DNA of 64,000 bases from Streptomyces violaceusniger (GCA_005405945.1 BJHW01000001.1:2790001-2854000), one strand, 5' to 3'. Counted from the first letter of the stretch, positions 9,212-20,800 are shown. Program-made: numbers and translations. The notes: generated by a model from the sequence alone, not told the origin.

Positions 9212-9907
9212 TCACTGCGCGTGAAGTGCCCACCTGCTGCCGTCGACGGACGCCGTTCCGGGCAGTGCGATGAGTTCGGGCTTGAACAGCGGTTGCGCGC
9301 TCATTGCGGGCTCCCAGGTCGCCATCTTCTCGTCCTGCGGGACCTCGATCTGCCTGCCATCGGCGAGGTCGGCGACCACCTTCACCAGCAACCGCACACC
9401 CAGAGGGGCCAGATGTTCGCGCCACAGGCTCTGCGCGGTCGAGCCCGGGGGCACGAGCAGGTGCTCCTGGGCGGCGAGCGGGCCGGCGTCGGTACGCTCC
9501 GTGAGGTGGTAGACGCTCCCGCCGGTCACCTTGTCACCGTCGCGGATCGTCCACCGGATCGCGTCCCGACCCCGGTGCAACGGCAGCAGGCTGGGGTGAT
9601 AGCCGATCGTGGCGACGGCGGCCCTGGCACGCGTCCGGCGGCCGAGGAAGGCGTGTGAATGCGCGGCGATGATGACGTCTACACCGTCCGGGACATGCAT
9701 CGCGCGCAGTTCGGCCGAGTCCGTCCATGGGATGCTCCTGGGATACGCCCAGGAGCGTAGGCGGTCCCAGGACAACGCGTTGCTCTCGTCGGACTGCCCC
9801 TTGCGCAGCCGGGGGGCGGCGACGCCGGCGATCTGGTGTCCTTCGTCCAATAGGGCCTCCGCCACCTGCACCGCGAACGCCCCTCGTCCTGAAATGTAGA
9901 TGTTCAT
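9212..9907 (-). CDS. Formyltransferase-like protein (methionyl-tRNA formyltransferase family)
   Basis: A 231-residue single-domain formyltransferase of the type that moves a formyl group from 10-formyltetrahydrofolate to an amine. The core motif YHPSLLPLHRGRDAIRW holds the catalytic His, and YHLTERTDAGPLAAQE holds the catalytic Asp. The usual Asn before the His region (normally INaH) is not seen; here the strand reads VIIAAHSHAFLG. The C-terminal RNA-binding domain of tRNA formyltransferases is absent, favouring a small-molecule or carrier-bound substrate. ATG 9907 is preceded by AGGAAG; GTG 9910 is an alternative. It lies 37 bases after the P450 gene and is the last gene of the minus-strand operon. 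I infer N-formylation of an amino or hydroxylamino group in the product. Confidence 0.8.
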   Translation of the reverse strand: MNIYISGRGAFAVQVAEALLDEGHQIAGVAAPRLRKGQSDESNALSWDRLRSWAYPRSIPWTDSAELRAMHVPDGVDVIIAAHSHAFLGRRTRARAAVATIGYHPSLLPLHRGRDAIRWTIRDGDKVTGGSVYHLTERTDAGPLAAQEHLLVPPGSTAQSLWREHLAPLGVRLLVKVVADLADGRQIEVPQDEKMATWEPAMSAQPLFKPELIALPGTASVDGSRWALHAQ

Positions 9908-9944
9908 CACTCGCGCTTCCTGCGGTCGCTGCTCAGGTGTCTGT

Positions 9945-11198
9945 TCAGTAGGGATGTCGGTCGAGGGCTTTTTTCAGTCCGCGGTGGTCGGGCCGGAACA
10001 GGACCGGCAGTGTGGACAAGCCGGTCAGGAAGTTGGACCGGATGCGCAGCGCCTCGCCGGTCTGCTCGAATCCGGTGGTGAAGTCCCGAAGAGCCAGCAG
10101 CAGTTCTGAGATCTCCACCTTCGCCAGGTACGAGCCGATGCAGAAGTGCGGGCCGTAGCCGAAGGCCATGTGCTTGTTGGGGCTACGACCGAGATCGAAC
10201 TCCCCGGGCCGCTCGAAGACCCGTTCGTCGCGGTTGCCGGAAGCGTGCCAGAGCGTGACGATCTCGCCCGGCCGCAGCTGTACACCGTGCAGTTCAGTCT
10301 CGCGGACGACACTGCGCCCGAAGTGCATGGTGGGTGACGCCCAGCGCAGCACCTCGTCCACGGCGGTCTCGACGGCGACCTCACCGTGCTTCAAACGCCG
10401 CCACTGCTCGGGCTGGGCCGCGAGCGTGTGGACACAGTCGATCATCGTCAGCCGGCTGGTCTCGTCGCCCCCGATGATCAGGCTGTAGCAGTTGAGCACG
10501 ACGTCCTCGTCGGACAGTGGCACACCGTCGACGGAACTGCCGACCAGCATGCTGATCACGTCGTCACCCGGGGATTCGCGCCGTTCCTCGACGATGTCCA
10601 TGAAATACATCAGGATCTCGTTGCGGGCCATTTCCGAGTCGACTTCGTCGACGTCCTCGTCGTCGGTCGACAGCGCGGTCTTGGTCAGGGTGAGAAGGAA
10701 GTCCCGGTCCTGCTCGGGCACACCGAGCAGGTTCGAGATCGTGGTCATCGGGATCCGGCTTGCGATCTGCTCGGCGAAGTCGCAGCCGCCGGACTCGACC
10801 GCCTCGCGGATCAGCTGCCGGGTGTTGCTCCGCACCGTCCGCGCGACCTCGTCGAGCACCTTCGGAGAGAGCACCCGCTGAAGGATCTTGCGCAACTCGT
10901 GGTGCCGGTGCCCGTCGGTGACGGCCAGCATGCGGCCGGCACCGGCGTCGCCGCCGCCCAGCAGTGTGACGAGCACGTTGCCCTGCTCGGACGTGAAGTT
11001 CACGTTGTCGCGGTAGGTGGCCATGATGTCGTCGTGGCGGGAGAGCACCCAGAATCCCTGGCGGCCGTCGGCGGGAGAGTTCCAGTACACCGGGGCGGTG
11101 TCGCGCAGGGTGCGCCAGAACTCGTTGAGGTCGTGGTCCGCGAAGGTGTTCGGATCACCCAGATCCACGGTGTCCAGTGCCGGTGTGCCCACGGTCAC
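9945..11198 (-). CDS. Cytochrome P450 monooxygenase
   Basis: A 417-residue bacterial class I P450. The oxygen-binding I-helix reads SLIIGGDETSRL (about residues 239-250), the K-helix ExxR is EVLR (282-285), and the heme loop is FGYGPHFCIGSYLA with proximal Cys353. The GTG start (11198-11196) overlaps the stop of the ketosynthase gene as GTGA, indicating translational coupling and membership of the same operon. An open frame continues upstream of this start but shows no P450 similarity. Cluster P450s with this context often hydroxylate a carrier-bound amino acid, which would suit the adjacent adenylation-carrier protein; that is inference. It would need ferredoxin and reductase partners, not seen in this window. 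Confidence 0.93.
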   Translation of the reverse strand: MTVGTPALDTVDLGDPNTFADHDLNEFWRTLRDTAPVYWNSPADGRQGFWVLSRHDDIMATYRDNVNFTSEQGNVLVTLLGGGDAGAGRMLAVTDGHRHHELRKILQRVLSPKVLDEVARTVRSNTRQLIREAVESGGCDFAEQIASRIPMTTISNLLGVPEQDRDFLLTLTKTALSTDDEDVDEVDSEMARNEILMYFMDIVEERRESPGDDVISMLVGSSVDGVPLSDEDVVLNCYSLIIGGDETSRLTMIDCVHTLAAQPEQWRRLKHGEVAVETAVDEVLRWASPTMHFGRSVVRETELHGVQLRPGEIVTLWHASGNRDERVFERPGEFDLGRSPNKHMAFGYGPHFCIGSYLAKVEISELLLALRDFTTGFEQTGEALRIRSNFLTGLSTLPVLFRPDHRGLKKALDRHPY

Positions 11199-12979
11199 CA
11201 GTCCGTACGCCAGAACCGGCGCGGCTGGAACGGGTAGGTGGGCAGCGGCACACGATGGCTGGCCTCCCCCACGTGCAGGGAGGCGAAGTCCATCTGCTGG
11301 CCGTTGACCCAGGCGGCGGCCAGATCGGACAGCGCCTGTGCGTCTGTCCCGGACTGCACGATTCCGTTGTCGCTGCGAGGGAAGGAATCGACGGCCACCC
11401 GCGGGGCGGCAACGGTCTCGGTGGCCAGGCCGCTCGGGGTGTCGCCGGACAGCGCTGCGATCAGCTCTGCACGGCTGCGGACCACAGCCGCCCACCGGCG
11501 GGCCATCACTTTGCGACCCATGTTGAGGCTGAAGCAGATGTCGTCCAGGCGCAGGTCGGGGTTGGCCTCCAGCCAGTCCTTCAGCCTCGCGCGCTGACGG
11601 GCCAGCGCCTCATCGTCCAGGGCGGACAGCGTGGCCAGTCGCGGCCTGCCGACGACCTCGGGGGCACGTTCGGCGATCGTCGGCGGCTCTTCCAGCACTA
11701 GGTGCGCGTTGTAGCCACCGCCGCCGAGCGAGGTGATGCCCGCACGGCGGATGCCGGACTCCGGCTCCCAGTCCGCCGTCTCCAGCTGCGGCACGAACGG
11801 GGTGCTGGGGAAGTCGAGGTCCTGGTTAATCTCCGTCAGGTTGATCGTTGCTGCCAGCTTCTTGTGGTACAGGGCCATCGCGGCCTTCATCGCACCGAAG
11901 CCTCCCGACACCACGCCACCGTGGCCCACGTTGCCCTTGACCCCGCCGATCGAGGTGGTGCCGGCCTGCTTGCCGAACGCCATGCTCGCCGCGTGCACCT
12001 CGAGCTCGTCGGTCATGGGCATGCCGAGACCGTTAGCCTCGTACATAGACACGGTGTCCGGGGCGACGTCACCGACCTCCATGGCGTTGGCGATGCACGC
12101 GCTCAGCCGCTCCGGCTGTGCCAGACCGTAGGCCATCGCGCTGACACCGTTGTTGTTGACGGCCGACCCCTTGACCACGGCGTAGATGTGGTCGCGGTCG
12201 GCGACGGCGTGTGCCAGCGGCTTCAGCAGCACCGTGACGACACCGCTGGACAGCGCGGTGCCGGTGCCGTAGGCGTCGAACGGGCGGCAGTGGCCGTCCT
12301 TGGACAGGATGCGGTTCTCCTCCCACAGGTGACCACGGGGGTGCGGCAGACGGACCATCGCGCCACCGGCGATCGCCATGTCGATCTGGCCGAGCAGCAG
12401 CGACTGGCAGGCCAGGTGCACCGCATAGTGGAAGCCGGCGCAGACGGCGGCCACGGTGACGGCCTCGCCGGTCAGCCCCATGTAGTACAGCGCGTTGGAG
12501 GTCATGGTGTCCGGCGACCACGCCAGGCTGGCCTCGATCGCCTCGGGACCGACCGACACCCGGTCCGGCGGGGAACTGTAGAGCGCGGCGGTCTGCGGGT
12601 TGTTGGCGCCGTAGACGCCCACCTCACCCTTGATCCGGTCCGGGTCATATCCGCCGTCCTCGAACGTCTCCCACGCGCTCTCCAGGAACAGCCGGTTCTC
12701 CGGGGTCATCGCGGCCGCCATCCGGTCGCTGATGCCGAACACCGACGGATCGAACTTGTCGTAGGTGTCGAGCACGCCGCAGGCCCGCACGTAGAACGGG
12801 TTGTGGATCAAGGTTTCGTCGACGTGGATGTCGTCCTTGGCCAGGAACGACACGGACTCCCTGCCGTGCACGAGGTTGTCCCAGAACTGTTCCTTGGTGC
12901 GGGCTCCGGGCGACCGGAGGGACATGCCGATGATGGCTACATCACCCGGGTCGTAGTCCTGCTCGGGACTGTCGGTCAT
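11195..12979 (-). CDS. Stand-alone ketosynthase-like protein lacking AT and first catalytic His
   Basis: A 594-residue protein starting at ATG 12979 behind CAGGAGCC. Residues 12-460 are a type I PKS ketosynthase fold: the active Cys is present (VTVAAVCAGFHYAV, C180) and so is the last His (GGVKGNVGHGG, H353). The usual HGTGT block reads EANGLGMPMTDELE, so the first catalytic His is Asn315. After the KS comes the KS-AT linker and then directly the post-AT linker (VPLPTYPFQPRRFWRTDW at the C-terminus); the acyltransferase is missing and there is no carrier protein. Known KS domains without this His (KS0) transfer but do not elongate chains, so it may pass or condense carrier-bound intermediates rather than extend with malonate. 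It ends in GTGA overlap with the P450. Confidence 0.85.
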   Translation of the reverse strand: MTDSPEQDYDPGDVAIIGMSLRSPGARTKEQFWDNLVHGRESVSFLAKDDIHVDETLIHNPFYVRACGVLDTYDKFDPSVFGISDRMAAAMTPENRLFLESAWETFEDGGYDPDRIKGEVGVYGANNPQTAALYSSPPDRVSVGPEAIEASLAWSPDTMTSNALYYMGLTGEAVTVAAVCAGFHYAVHLACQSLLLGQIDMAIAGGAMVRLPHPRGHLWEENRILSKDGHCRPFDAYGTGTALSSGVVTVLLKPLAHAVADRDHIYAVVKGSAVNNNGVSAMAYGLAQPERLSACIANAMEVGDVAPDTVSMYEANGLGMPMTDELEVHAASMAFGKQAGTTSIGGVKGNVGHGGVVSGGFGAMKAAMALYHKKLAATINLTEINQDLDFPSTPFVPQLETADWEPESGIRRAGITSLGGGGYNAHLVLEEPPTIAERAPEVVGRPRLATLSALDDEALARQRARLKDWLEANPDLRLDDICFSLNMGRKVMARRWAAVVRSRAELIAALSGDTPSGLATETVAAPRVAVDSFPRSDNGIVQSGTDAQALSDLAAAWVNGQQMDFASLHVGEASHRVPLPTYPFQPRRFWRTDW

Positions 12980-13013
12980 GGGAAGGCTCCTGCTTCGATT
13001 CGTGTGGGGTGGC

Positions 13014-14843
13014 TCAGCCGCCGATGGAGGTGCCGCGGCCACGCAGCGCGGCGCGGCGTGTGTTGGCACGGCGGCGGGCAGACTGGACCACCTCGGGGGT
13101 GGCGCCGCTCTCCTCGTCGAGCCAGCGGCCGAGGGAGGAGATATCACGGAAACTGAAGAGGTCGGCCACGCGGACGCGGCGGTCGAACCGCCGGGTCATC
13201 AGCCTGGCCAGCCGGATGAGCAGCAGCGAGTCGCCGCCGAGATCGTAGAAAGCCGCCCGGACGTCAATGCTCGCCGGTTCGAGGTCGAGCAATTGGCCCC
13301 AGATCTCCGACAGTGCCGCCTCGGTCGGCGTGCTGGCGGCCGTCAGGGGCCCTGCGGATATGCTGTCGGCGGCCGGCGGCTCGGGAAGCGCAGCGCGGTC
13401 GAGCTTCCCGCCCGGCCCCAGCGGAAGTGCGGCCAGGAACACGATCGTCGCCGGCACCATGTAATCGGGCAGTTCGGCGGAGAGCTTGCCGGTGATGACG
13501 CTCTGGAGCCCGGCGTCCAGCCGGGCGCCGTCCTGCAGGTGGCCGTCACCCTCGGGCACGACGTAGCCGACGAGCCTGTTGCCCTGCACCGCGGCGGCGG
13601 CTTCCCTGACCTCGGGGCAGCCGGTCAGGCGGGCCTCGACCTCCTCGAGTTCGATGCGGTGGCCGCGCAGCTTGACCTGGTGGTCGGTGCGTCCTCCGAA
13701 CTGGAGCTCACCGTCGGCGGTGAACCTGACGATGTCACCGGTACGGTACATGCGTTCGCCGTCCACGAACGGGTCGGGCACGAACCGTTCGGCCGTGATG
13801 CGCGGCCGGCTGACGTAGCCGTGGGCGAGGCCGACGCCGCCGAGGTAGAGCTCACCGTACTCGCCGGCCGGCAGTTGCATCAGGTTCTCGTCGAGCACGT
13901 AGACACGGGCGCTGGCCGACGGCCTGCCGATCGTCGGTTCACCCGCGTCCCTGGGCACCAACCCGAACGAGCAGAAGACAGTCCCTTCGGTCGGTCCGTA
14001 GGCGTTGAAGAGCCGGTCGGCGCTGGTCTCCCGATACGCCCGGTCCACCAGCTTGCTCCGCAGTGCCTCGCCACCGAAGACGATCGTCCGCACATTGGGG
14101 GGCAGGGCGCCGGCGTCGAGCAGTCCGTTCATCACCGACGGGACGACGTTGAGGTGGGTGATCTTGTCGACGTACTGGCTCTCCGGCAGGTGGACGGCGC
14201 TCCCCACCAGCACGACGGCACCGCCGCGGCACAACGCGCCGAAGATCTCCATCACGGACATGTCGAAGCAGACCGAGCTCGCCGCCGATACGCCGCTCAG
14301 GTCGCACCCCTCGAAGATCCGGTCCATTTCCGCCAGCATGGCGACGCAGCCACTGTGCCGGACCGCCACGCCCTTCGGCGTGCCGGTGGATCCCGAGGTG
14401 TAGATGACGTACGCGGTGTCTCCCGGCACAACCGGCACGGGCTTCGCACCGGGCTCGGTCGTCACGGTGTCCCCCAGCACGACCACGGTCGGGCCTGCCG
14501 GGCAGTCGGCCCGGGACGCGGGCGTGGTCAGCAGCAGGCGGGTCCCGCTGTCGCGGACCATGAAGTCCAGCCGGTCGGCCGGGTACCTCGGATCCAGCGG
14601 TACGTAGCAGGACCCTGCGCGCAGGGCGGCCAGGATACCGACGAGCAGGTCGGGCGTGCGCTCGACGCAGATGCCGACCGGGACACCGGGGCCGGCGCCG
14701 ACGGCGACGAGCCGTTCGGCCAGCACACCGGACCGCTCGTTCAGCTCGCCGTAGGTCAGGACGCCGGCGTCGGAGTAGACAGCGGGCGCGCCGGGGTTCT
14801 TGACCGCTTGCACGACGAACTCGGAGTGCAGGGTTTCGGTCAC
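13014..14843 (-). CDS. NRPS adenylation-carrier didomain protein
   Basis: A 609-residue A-PCP protein. Adenylation core motifs are in order: [17 protein letters not shown] (A3), FDMSVMEIFGALCRGG (A4), NAYGPTEG (A5), GELYLGGVGLAHGY (A6), MYRTGDIVRF (A7), VKLRGHRIELEEVE (A8) and [13 protein letters not shown] (A10). The carrier motif FYDLGGDSLLLIRL carries the phosphopantetheine Ser. Manual alignment to GrsA suggests a pocket code of about D-M-M-N-V-G-A-V-F-K, which I cannot match to a substrate. Its start overlaps the stop of the preceding PKS/NRPS gene by four bases (14840-14843), whose C-terminal condensation domain it would serve in trans. The gap to the ketosynthase gene is only 34 bases. 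Confidence 0.92.
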   Translation of the reverse strand: MTETLHSEFVVQAVKNPGAPAVYSDAGVLTYGELNERSGVLAERLVAVGAGPGVPVGICVERTPDLLVGILAALRAGSCYVPLDPRYPADRLDFMVRDSGTRLLLTTPASRADCPAGPTVVVLGDTVTTEPGAKPVPVVPGDTAYVIYTSGSTGTPKGVAVRHSGCVAMLAEMDRIFEGCDLSGVSAASSVCFDMSVMEIFGALCRGGAVVLVGSAVHLPESQYVDKITHLNVVPSVMNGLLDAGALPPNVRTIVFGGEALRSKLVDRAYRETSADRLFNAYGPTEGTVFCSFGLVPRDAGEPTIGRPSASARVYVLDENLMQLPAGEYGELYLGGVGLAHGYVSRPRITAERFVPDPFVDGERMYRTGDIVRFTADGELQFGGRTDHQVKLRGHRIELEEVEARLTGCPEVREAAAAVQGNRLVGYVVPEGDGHLQDGARLDAGLQSVITGKLSAELPDYMVPATIVFLAALPLGPGGKLDRAALPEPPAADSISAGPLTAASTPTEAALSEIWGQLLDLEPASIDVRAAFYDLGGDSLLLIRLARLMTRRFDRRVRVADLFSFRDISSLGRWLDEESGATPEVVQSARRRANTRRAALRGRGTSIGG

Positions 14844-17800
14844 TGGTCCGTCTCCTCGGGGAGGCCGCTCGGCGCGATGGCTTCGAGTGACAGGTCGGGT
14901 TGGGCGATCGAGTCGAAGAGCACAGTGCGGAAGAGCCCAAGCAGTGCCGTCACCGTCTCCCTTTCCAGGTAGCTGGGTTTGTACTGGACATGGCCGGCCA
15001 CCTCGCCGTCGATGTCGGCCATCGATATCTCCAGATCGAACTTAGCCAGGTGCCTGCGCACCTGAACTGGTTCGAGCGGCAGGGCGCCGTCGGGCCCGAT
15101 GGTGTCGCCGATGCCGTGGAAGAGCTTGACGGACCGGGGGAAGGCATCCGCGGACAGCCAGTTCACCACCACGTCGAACCACGGTGATCGGCCCTCGGCC
15201 CTTGGCGGCTTCAGGGCGGAAGCCAGCAGGTCGAAGGGGTAGTTCATGTGCTCGAGCAGGCCGAGCGAGAAGGCGTGGACTTCACCCAGCAGTTCTCGGA
15301 AACTGCGGTCACCGGCCGGTTTCGCCCGCACCGGCACCGTGTTCAGGTAGTAGCCGATGGCGGATTCCCAGCCGGGTTCGGTGCGTTGGGCGATGGCGGT
15401 GGCCAGTACGGAGTCCTGGGCTCCGGCCGCGCGGTTGAGCGTGGCGAAGAAACCGGCCAGTACGACGGTGCTGATCGACATGCCTTGGCGCACCGCGAAC
15501 TCTCTGAGCAGGCGGGTCTCTTCGGCGCTCCAGCGGAACGCGAGGTCGCGGCCCTCGTAGGTGACGCCTGGAGGCCGCACCTTGGTGGACAGGTCGAGGT
15601 GAGCGGGCGGGTCGGCTAGTTTCTCCGACCACCAGGCTAGCGCCGTGTCGGCTGCCGGACTGGCAAGCCACTGCCGCTCCCAGTCGACGAATTCCGTGTA
15701 GGGGGCGACCGGCGCGCTGTCGGCGGGGTCTGCGCCCGCGTAGTACTCCTGGAGTTCGCGGATCATCACGTCGGCCGACGCCGCGTCCGACGCGATGTGG
15801 TGCACGACCACGAGCAGGTAGTGGTCCGCCGGTCCGCGCGTCATCAGTACCACTCGCACGAGCGGCCCGTTGTCGATGTCGAGCGGCAGGTGCCCGAGCT
15901 CGGCCAGTTCCTCGCGGGCTTGTTCGTCGTCGCAGTCTGTGCTGTCCACGACGATGAACTCGTACATCGGTTCGTCCAGGATGGCCTGGTACGGGCGGCC
16001 GCCGGCCTCGATGAAGATCGTGCGCAGCGCGGGGTGCCGATCCATCACGGCCCGCACGGCGCGGTCGAGGGCCTTCTCGTCGACCACGGTCCGGATCCGG
16101 GCGGCCACCATGAAGTTGTAGGGCACGGCATCCGGCGCGACCATCTGCATGAACCACAAGGAGGTCTGGCCGTGCGAGGCCGGTGCCAGTTCGAGACCGA
16201 GGCCGTCGGCGCGCAGTTGGTCGAACGCCGGTGCGTCGGTGGGGTCCAGCAGGCCGCGGGCAGCCATTTCGTCTACCAGTTCCTCGGCGTCCAGCTCGGA
16301 GAGATCGTCGAGGAACGTCTGGGCCGGCCTGGTCTCGAGCGCGGATTCGGCCGCCTCCGTCGCCTCCGGTGGCCGGGCCGGCTCCTGCTCCCTCTCCCGC
16401 TCCGAGGCTGCGGTCGGCCGCAGAGCCAGGGTCGGGGCCGGCTCCCCGGTGATCTCGGCGAAGTGGCGGACGACCTCGGATATCGTCCGACCGTCCAGGA
16501 ACACCACCGGCGACACTCGCTGTCCGAACAGCGCTTGCATCCGGTTGACGAGCCGGATCGCCAGCATCGAGTCCAGGCCGAAGTCGCGCAGGCCGGCGTT
16601 CTTGTCGAACCCGCTCACCGGTACGCCCAGCGCGTCGGCGAGTTCCGCGAGGACGATGTCCTCCACTGACCTGTTCTCCGCGGACCTGTCCTCCACCGGT
16701 GTGACCGCGGGTTCGGTCACGGTTGCGGCGGCGGGGGCCTGCGCGATGTCACGGCGCGGCGTGGTGTCCAGCCAGTAGCGGTCCTTCTGCCACTGCACGA
16801 ACGGGGTTTCCACGACCTCGACGTCGTCGGCGAACAACGAGTCGAAGGTCAGCGGCAGGCCCCTGACGTACAACGATGCGACGGCCCCCAGCAAACAACG
16901 GACGTCGCTCTCGTTGCGCCGCAGGGAGTTGATCGCGTGCACCTGGGCACCGCGGGTCAGCGCGATCTCCTCGACCGCGCCGCGCAGCGTCTCGTGCGGG
17001 CCGATCTCAATGAAGGTGCTGACGCCTTCGTCGACCAGCGCACCGATCGTTTCGGCGAACCGGACCTGGTCGCGCAGGTTGTGCACCCAGTAGTCGACGT
17101 CGGTGACCGGGTTCACCGTGTCGGCCAGTGCCGTGGAACGGAACTCGATGGTGTTCGTCAGCGGGGTGATGCCGTCGATGCTCTCGCGGAGCGGCTGGAT
17201 CAGCGGATCCATACCAGGGCTGTGCACCGGCCGTTCGACCCGGATTCTCCTGGTCGGGATCCCGTCTCGCCGGAGGTCGGCCTCCAGGGCGCCGACGGCT
17301 TCGGGCGAGCCAGAGACCGCCGCGCTGGTGGGGCTGTTGACCACGGCGATGGCCGCATGCTCGGCGTACGGGGCGAGCCGCGGCAGCAGTTCCTCCTCCG
17401 GAAGGTCGACGGAGATCATGGCTCCGACGGCCGCCTTGCGCTCAAGCAGGTGCGACCGGGCGACCACGACGCGAGCGGCGTCGTCCAACGACAGCGCGCC
17501 GGCGATACAGGCGGCCGCGGCTTCGCCCAGGCTGTGCCCGACGACGGCGGTCGGCTGAATGCCGAGTTCGAGCCAGACCTTCGCCAGCGAGACCTGCAAG
17601 GCGAACAGAACAGGCTGCTGGAAGTCCATCTCCTCGAACCTGGCACGGTCAGCGGGAGCCGCGAGCTCGTCGAGCACCGAGCAGCCGCCGGCCCTGCGAA
17701 CGGCGGCGTCGCAGCGGGTCATCCACGTACGGAAGCCGACGTGCGAGCGCATGAGCTCCCAGCCCATGCCGACCCACTGCGTTCCGCCTCCGGAGAACAC

Positions 17801-20800
17801 CAGCGCCACCCGCCGGTCGCTGTTTCTCGCGACCGTGCCCGTGACGACGTCGCGGTGCGGCTGACCGGCTGCGACCCGGGCGAGTCCGTCCAGGACCTCC
17901 TGACGATTGCGGGCGAACAGCGCTATCCGCCTGCCGTGGTGGGTACGTCTGGTCGCGAGTGTGTAGGCGAGGTCGGAGACCCGCAGGCTCGGGTCACGTT
18001 CGACATGGTTGGACAGCTCACGGCAGGTGTCGGTCAGCGCACCCGCCGTGCGTGCCGTGACGGGTACGAGGTGCACCTGTTCGTCGGCCGCGACGTCACC
18101 CTGGCTCGGCCTGACGTGTCGTCCCCGGTCACCCGCGGTGAACGGGCCGGCGGTGACGGAGAGGCCGGCGGTGTACAACGCGCCGAGCGAACCGAGCAGG
18201 GTCGAGGCTTCGTCGGCACCACGACGGAGCGAGGGCAAGGTGGTCGCCGTCAGGATCTCCGACACGGACTTGAGCAGCATGGGGTGCGGACTGAGTTCGA
18301 TCACCAGGTCGATGTCGTGGTTGCGCAGGTGCGTCAGCGCGTCGACCAGCCGGATCTCCTGGCGCAGATTGTCCGCCCAGTAGTCCGGCCCGAGCTCCGC
18401 GCCGTCGACGAGTCCGCCGGTGACCGTCGAGATCATCGGGATGCGCGTGGTGCGGGGCTCGATGCCGGCGAGTTCGGCCCGCAACGGGGCGAGGACATGG
18501 TCGACCAGAGGTGAGTGCGGTGCGTGTCCCATCCGCACCCGGTGGTTCTCGACGCCCTCATCGGTGAGTTGCTGAACCAGTTCGTCGATCTCCTGCGGTG
18601 TGCCGGTGACCAGGGTGGAGTTCAGGCCGTTGTGGCCGGAAACGGTGAGCCCGCCGGTCAGATATTGCTTGACGACGTCCGCACCGGTCATGACCACGAT
18701 GCCGTCGCCGCGTCCGACGGCCAGTTGCTGGAGGAGTCGGCCGTGGTGCGCGGCCAGGCGGGAGGCGTCCTCGAAGTCCAGTGCGCCGACGATGTGCGAG
18801 GCGGCGAACTCCCCGACGCTCTGTCCCACGACGACGTCCGGCTCCACCCCCAGCGAGCGCCACGCGTCGGCCAGAGCGACCTGCAGGGAGAACAGCAGCG
18901 GCTGAAAGACGTCCATGTCGTCGATACGGCCGTCGGGTGACAGCAGTTGGTCGACGAGCGAGAAGCCCAGCAGCTCCCGCATCCGCTTGTCGGACTTCAT
19001 CATGGACCGGCGGAACACGGGCATACCGGCGAGCAGCTGCCTGCCCATGCCCAGCCACTGCGAGCCGTTGCCCGAGAACAGAAACGCCACCCGCGGCTTG
19101 CGCTCGGCGATTTCCCCGACGCTCAGCCCGGCGGCCGTCGCTCCAGTACCGAAGGCTTCCAACCGCGCCCTGAGTTCGGTCATGTCGCGGGCGGTCGCCG
19201 CGAGCCGGAACCTGCCCTCGCGGGGTGTCCGGCTGCATATCGCCCGCAGGTCGTTCTCCTCGCGCAGCGCCAGGGCCCTCTCGGCCAGCACCTCCCGGGA
19301 ATCCGCGGCCAGCAGCAGGAGCGAGCTCTCGGGGCGCGGCAGTTCCTCGACGACCACATGACAGATCGCGCCGCCGAATCCGAACGAGCTGACGCCGCCG
19401 CGGCGCGCGTCAGACCGGCGAGGCCAGGCCGCGAGCCGGTCCTGGACGGTGAGGTTGTACTCGTCGAACATGATCTGCGGATTGGGAGCGGTGTAGTGCA
19501 GGCTCGGCGGGAGCACGCCGTTGCGCATCGACAGCGCGAGTTTGACCAGGCCGACGATGCCGGCTGCCGCCTCCAGGTGTCCGACGTTGGACTTGACGGA
19601 GCCGAGCCGCAGCGGCTCCGCGCGGTCACCACCCAGGACCGCGCCGATGGCATTGGCCTCGATCGGATCGCCGAGGGGCGTCGCCGAGCCGTGGCACTCG
19701 ATGTAGTCCACGAGGGACGGGTCGATGCCAGCCCGCTGGTACGCGGTGCGGAGCATCTTCTCCTGCGCCTGGGGGTTCGGCGCGGTCATGCCGTTGCTCA
19801 GCCCGTCGTTGTTGGACGAGCTACCCTTGATCAGGCAGTACACCGGCAGGTCACGTTCGAGGGCCACGCTCAGCGGGGCGAGCACGACGACCCCGGCGCC
19901 CTCACCGCGGACATAGCCGTTGGCGCGGGCGTCGAACGACTTGCAGCGGCCGTCCGGGGCAAGCGCGCCCATCGCGTCCATCGCGGTGTAGTAGTCGGAG
20001 ACGAAGCTCAGGTTCACGCCACCGGCCAGCACCAGCTCGCTCTCGCCCATCCAGATGGACTGGCATCCCACGTGCACCGAGACCAGCGATCCGGCACAGG
20101 CGGCGTCGATGGCCATGCTCGGGCCCTGCAGGCCGAGGATGTAGGAGACGCGGTTGGCGATGATGCCGTCATGCATGCCCGTCGCGGTGTGCGGGGTGAT
20201 CTGGCTGTCGGGACCTCGGTAATGTGCCACGGCAGCGTAGTCGCCCCAGCAGGAGGCCATGAACACGCCGGTGTCGCTGCCGACGAGACTGTGGGGTGCG
20301 ACACCCGCGTCCTCCAGCGCCTCCCAGGCCAGCTCCAGAATCAGTCGCTGTTGCGGGTCCATCTGGACGGCTTCGTGGGGTGAGATGCCGAAGAACAGCG
20401 GATCGAATTGGTCGATGCCGTCGATGAACCCGCCCCACCGCACCTTGTCGTTCAGGAGGTCACGTCGCCCGGCCGGCACCGGGCCGACGGCGTCACGGCC
20501 ATCGACCAGCAGTTGCCAGAACGAGGATGGATCCGGTCCTCCAGGGAACCGGCAGCCGATGCCCACGATCGCGATGGGCTCGTGCGATGCCGTACGACGA
20601 GCATTGCTCGGGGCAGCGGACTCCGCGGCACGAGGACCGTCGACAAGCGCACGGGACAGCTCGTCGATGGTCGGATACTGCCACATCCAGGTGACCGGAA
20701 CTTTCCAGCCGAGGAGTTCGGACAGTGAGGCGGCAAGGGCAGACAACTTCAACGAGTCCAAGCCGTACTGGTGCATCGGTGTCCAGCGATCCACCGCGTC

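Noticed and set aside
12978..14972. Plus-strand open frame of 664 codons opposite the A-PCP gene
   Set aside because: Antisense shadow of a gene with all adenylation motifs; no RBS and no recognisable domain.
16937..18514. Plus-strand open frame of 525 codons opposite the AT domains
   Set aside because: Shadow frame; composition typical of antisense GC-rich translation.
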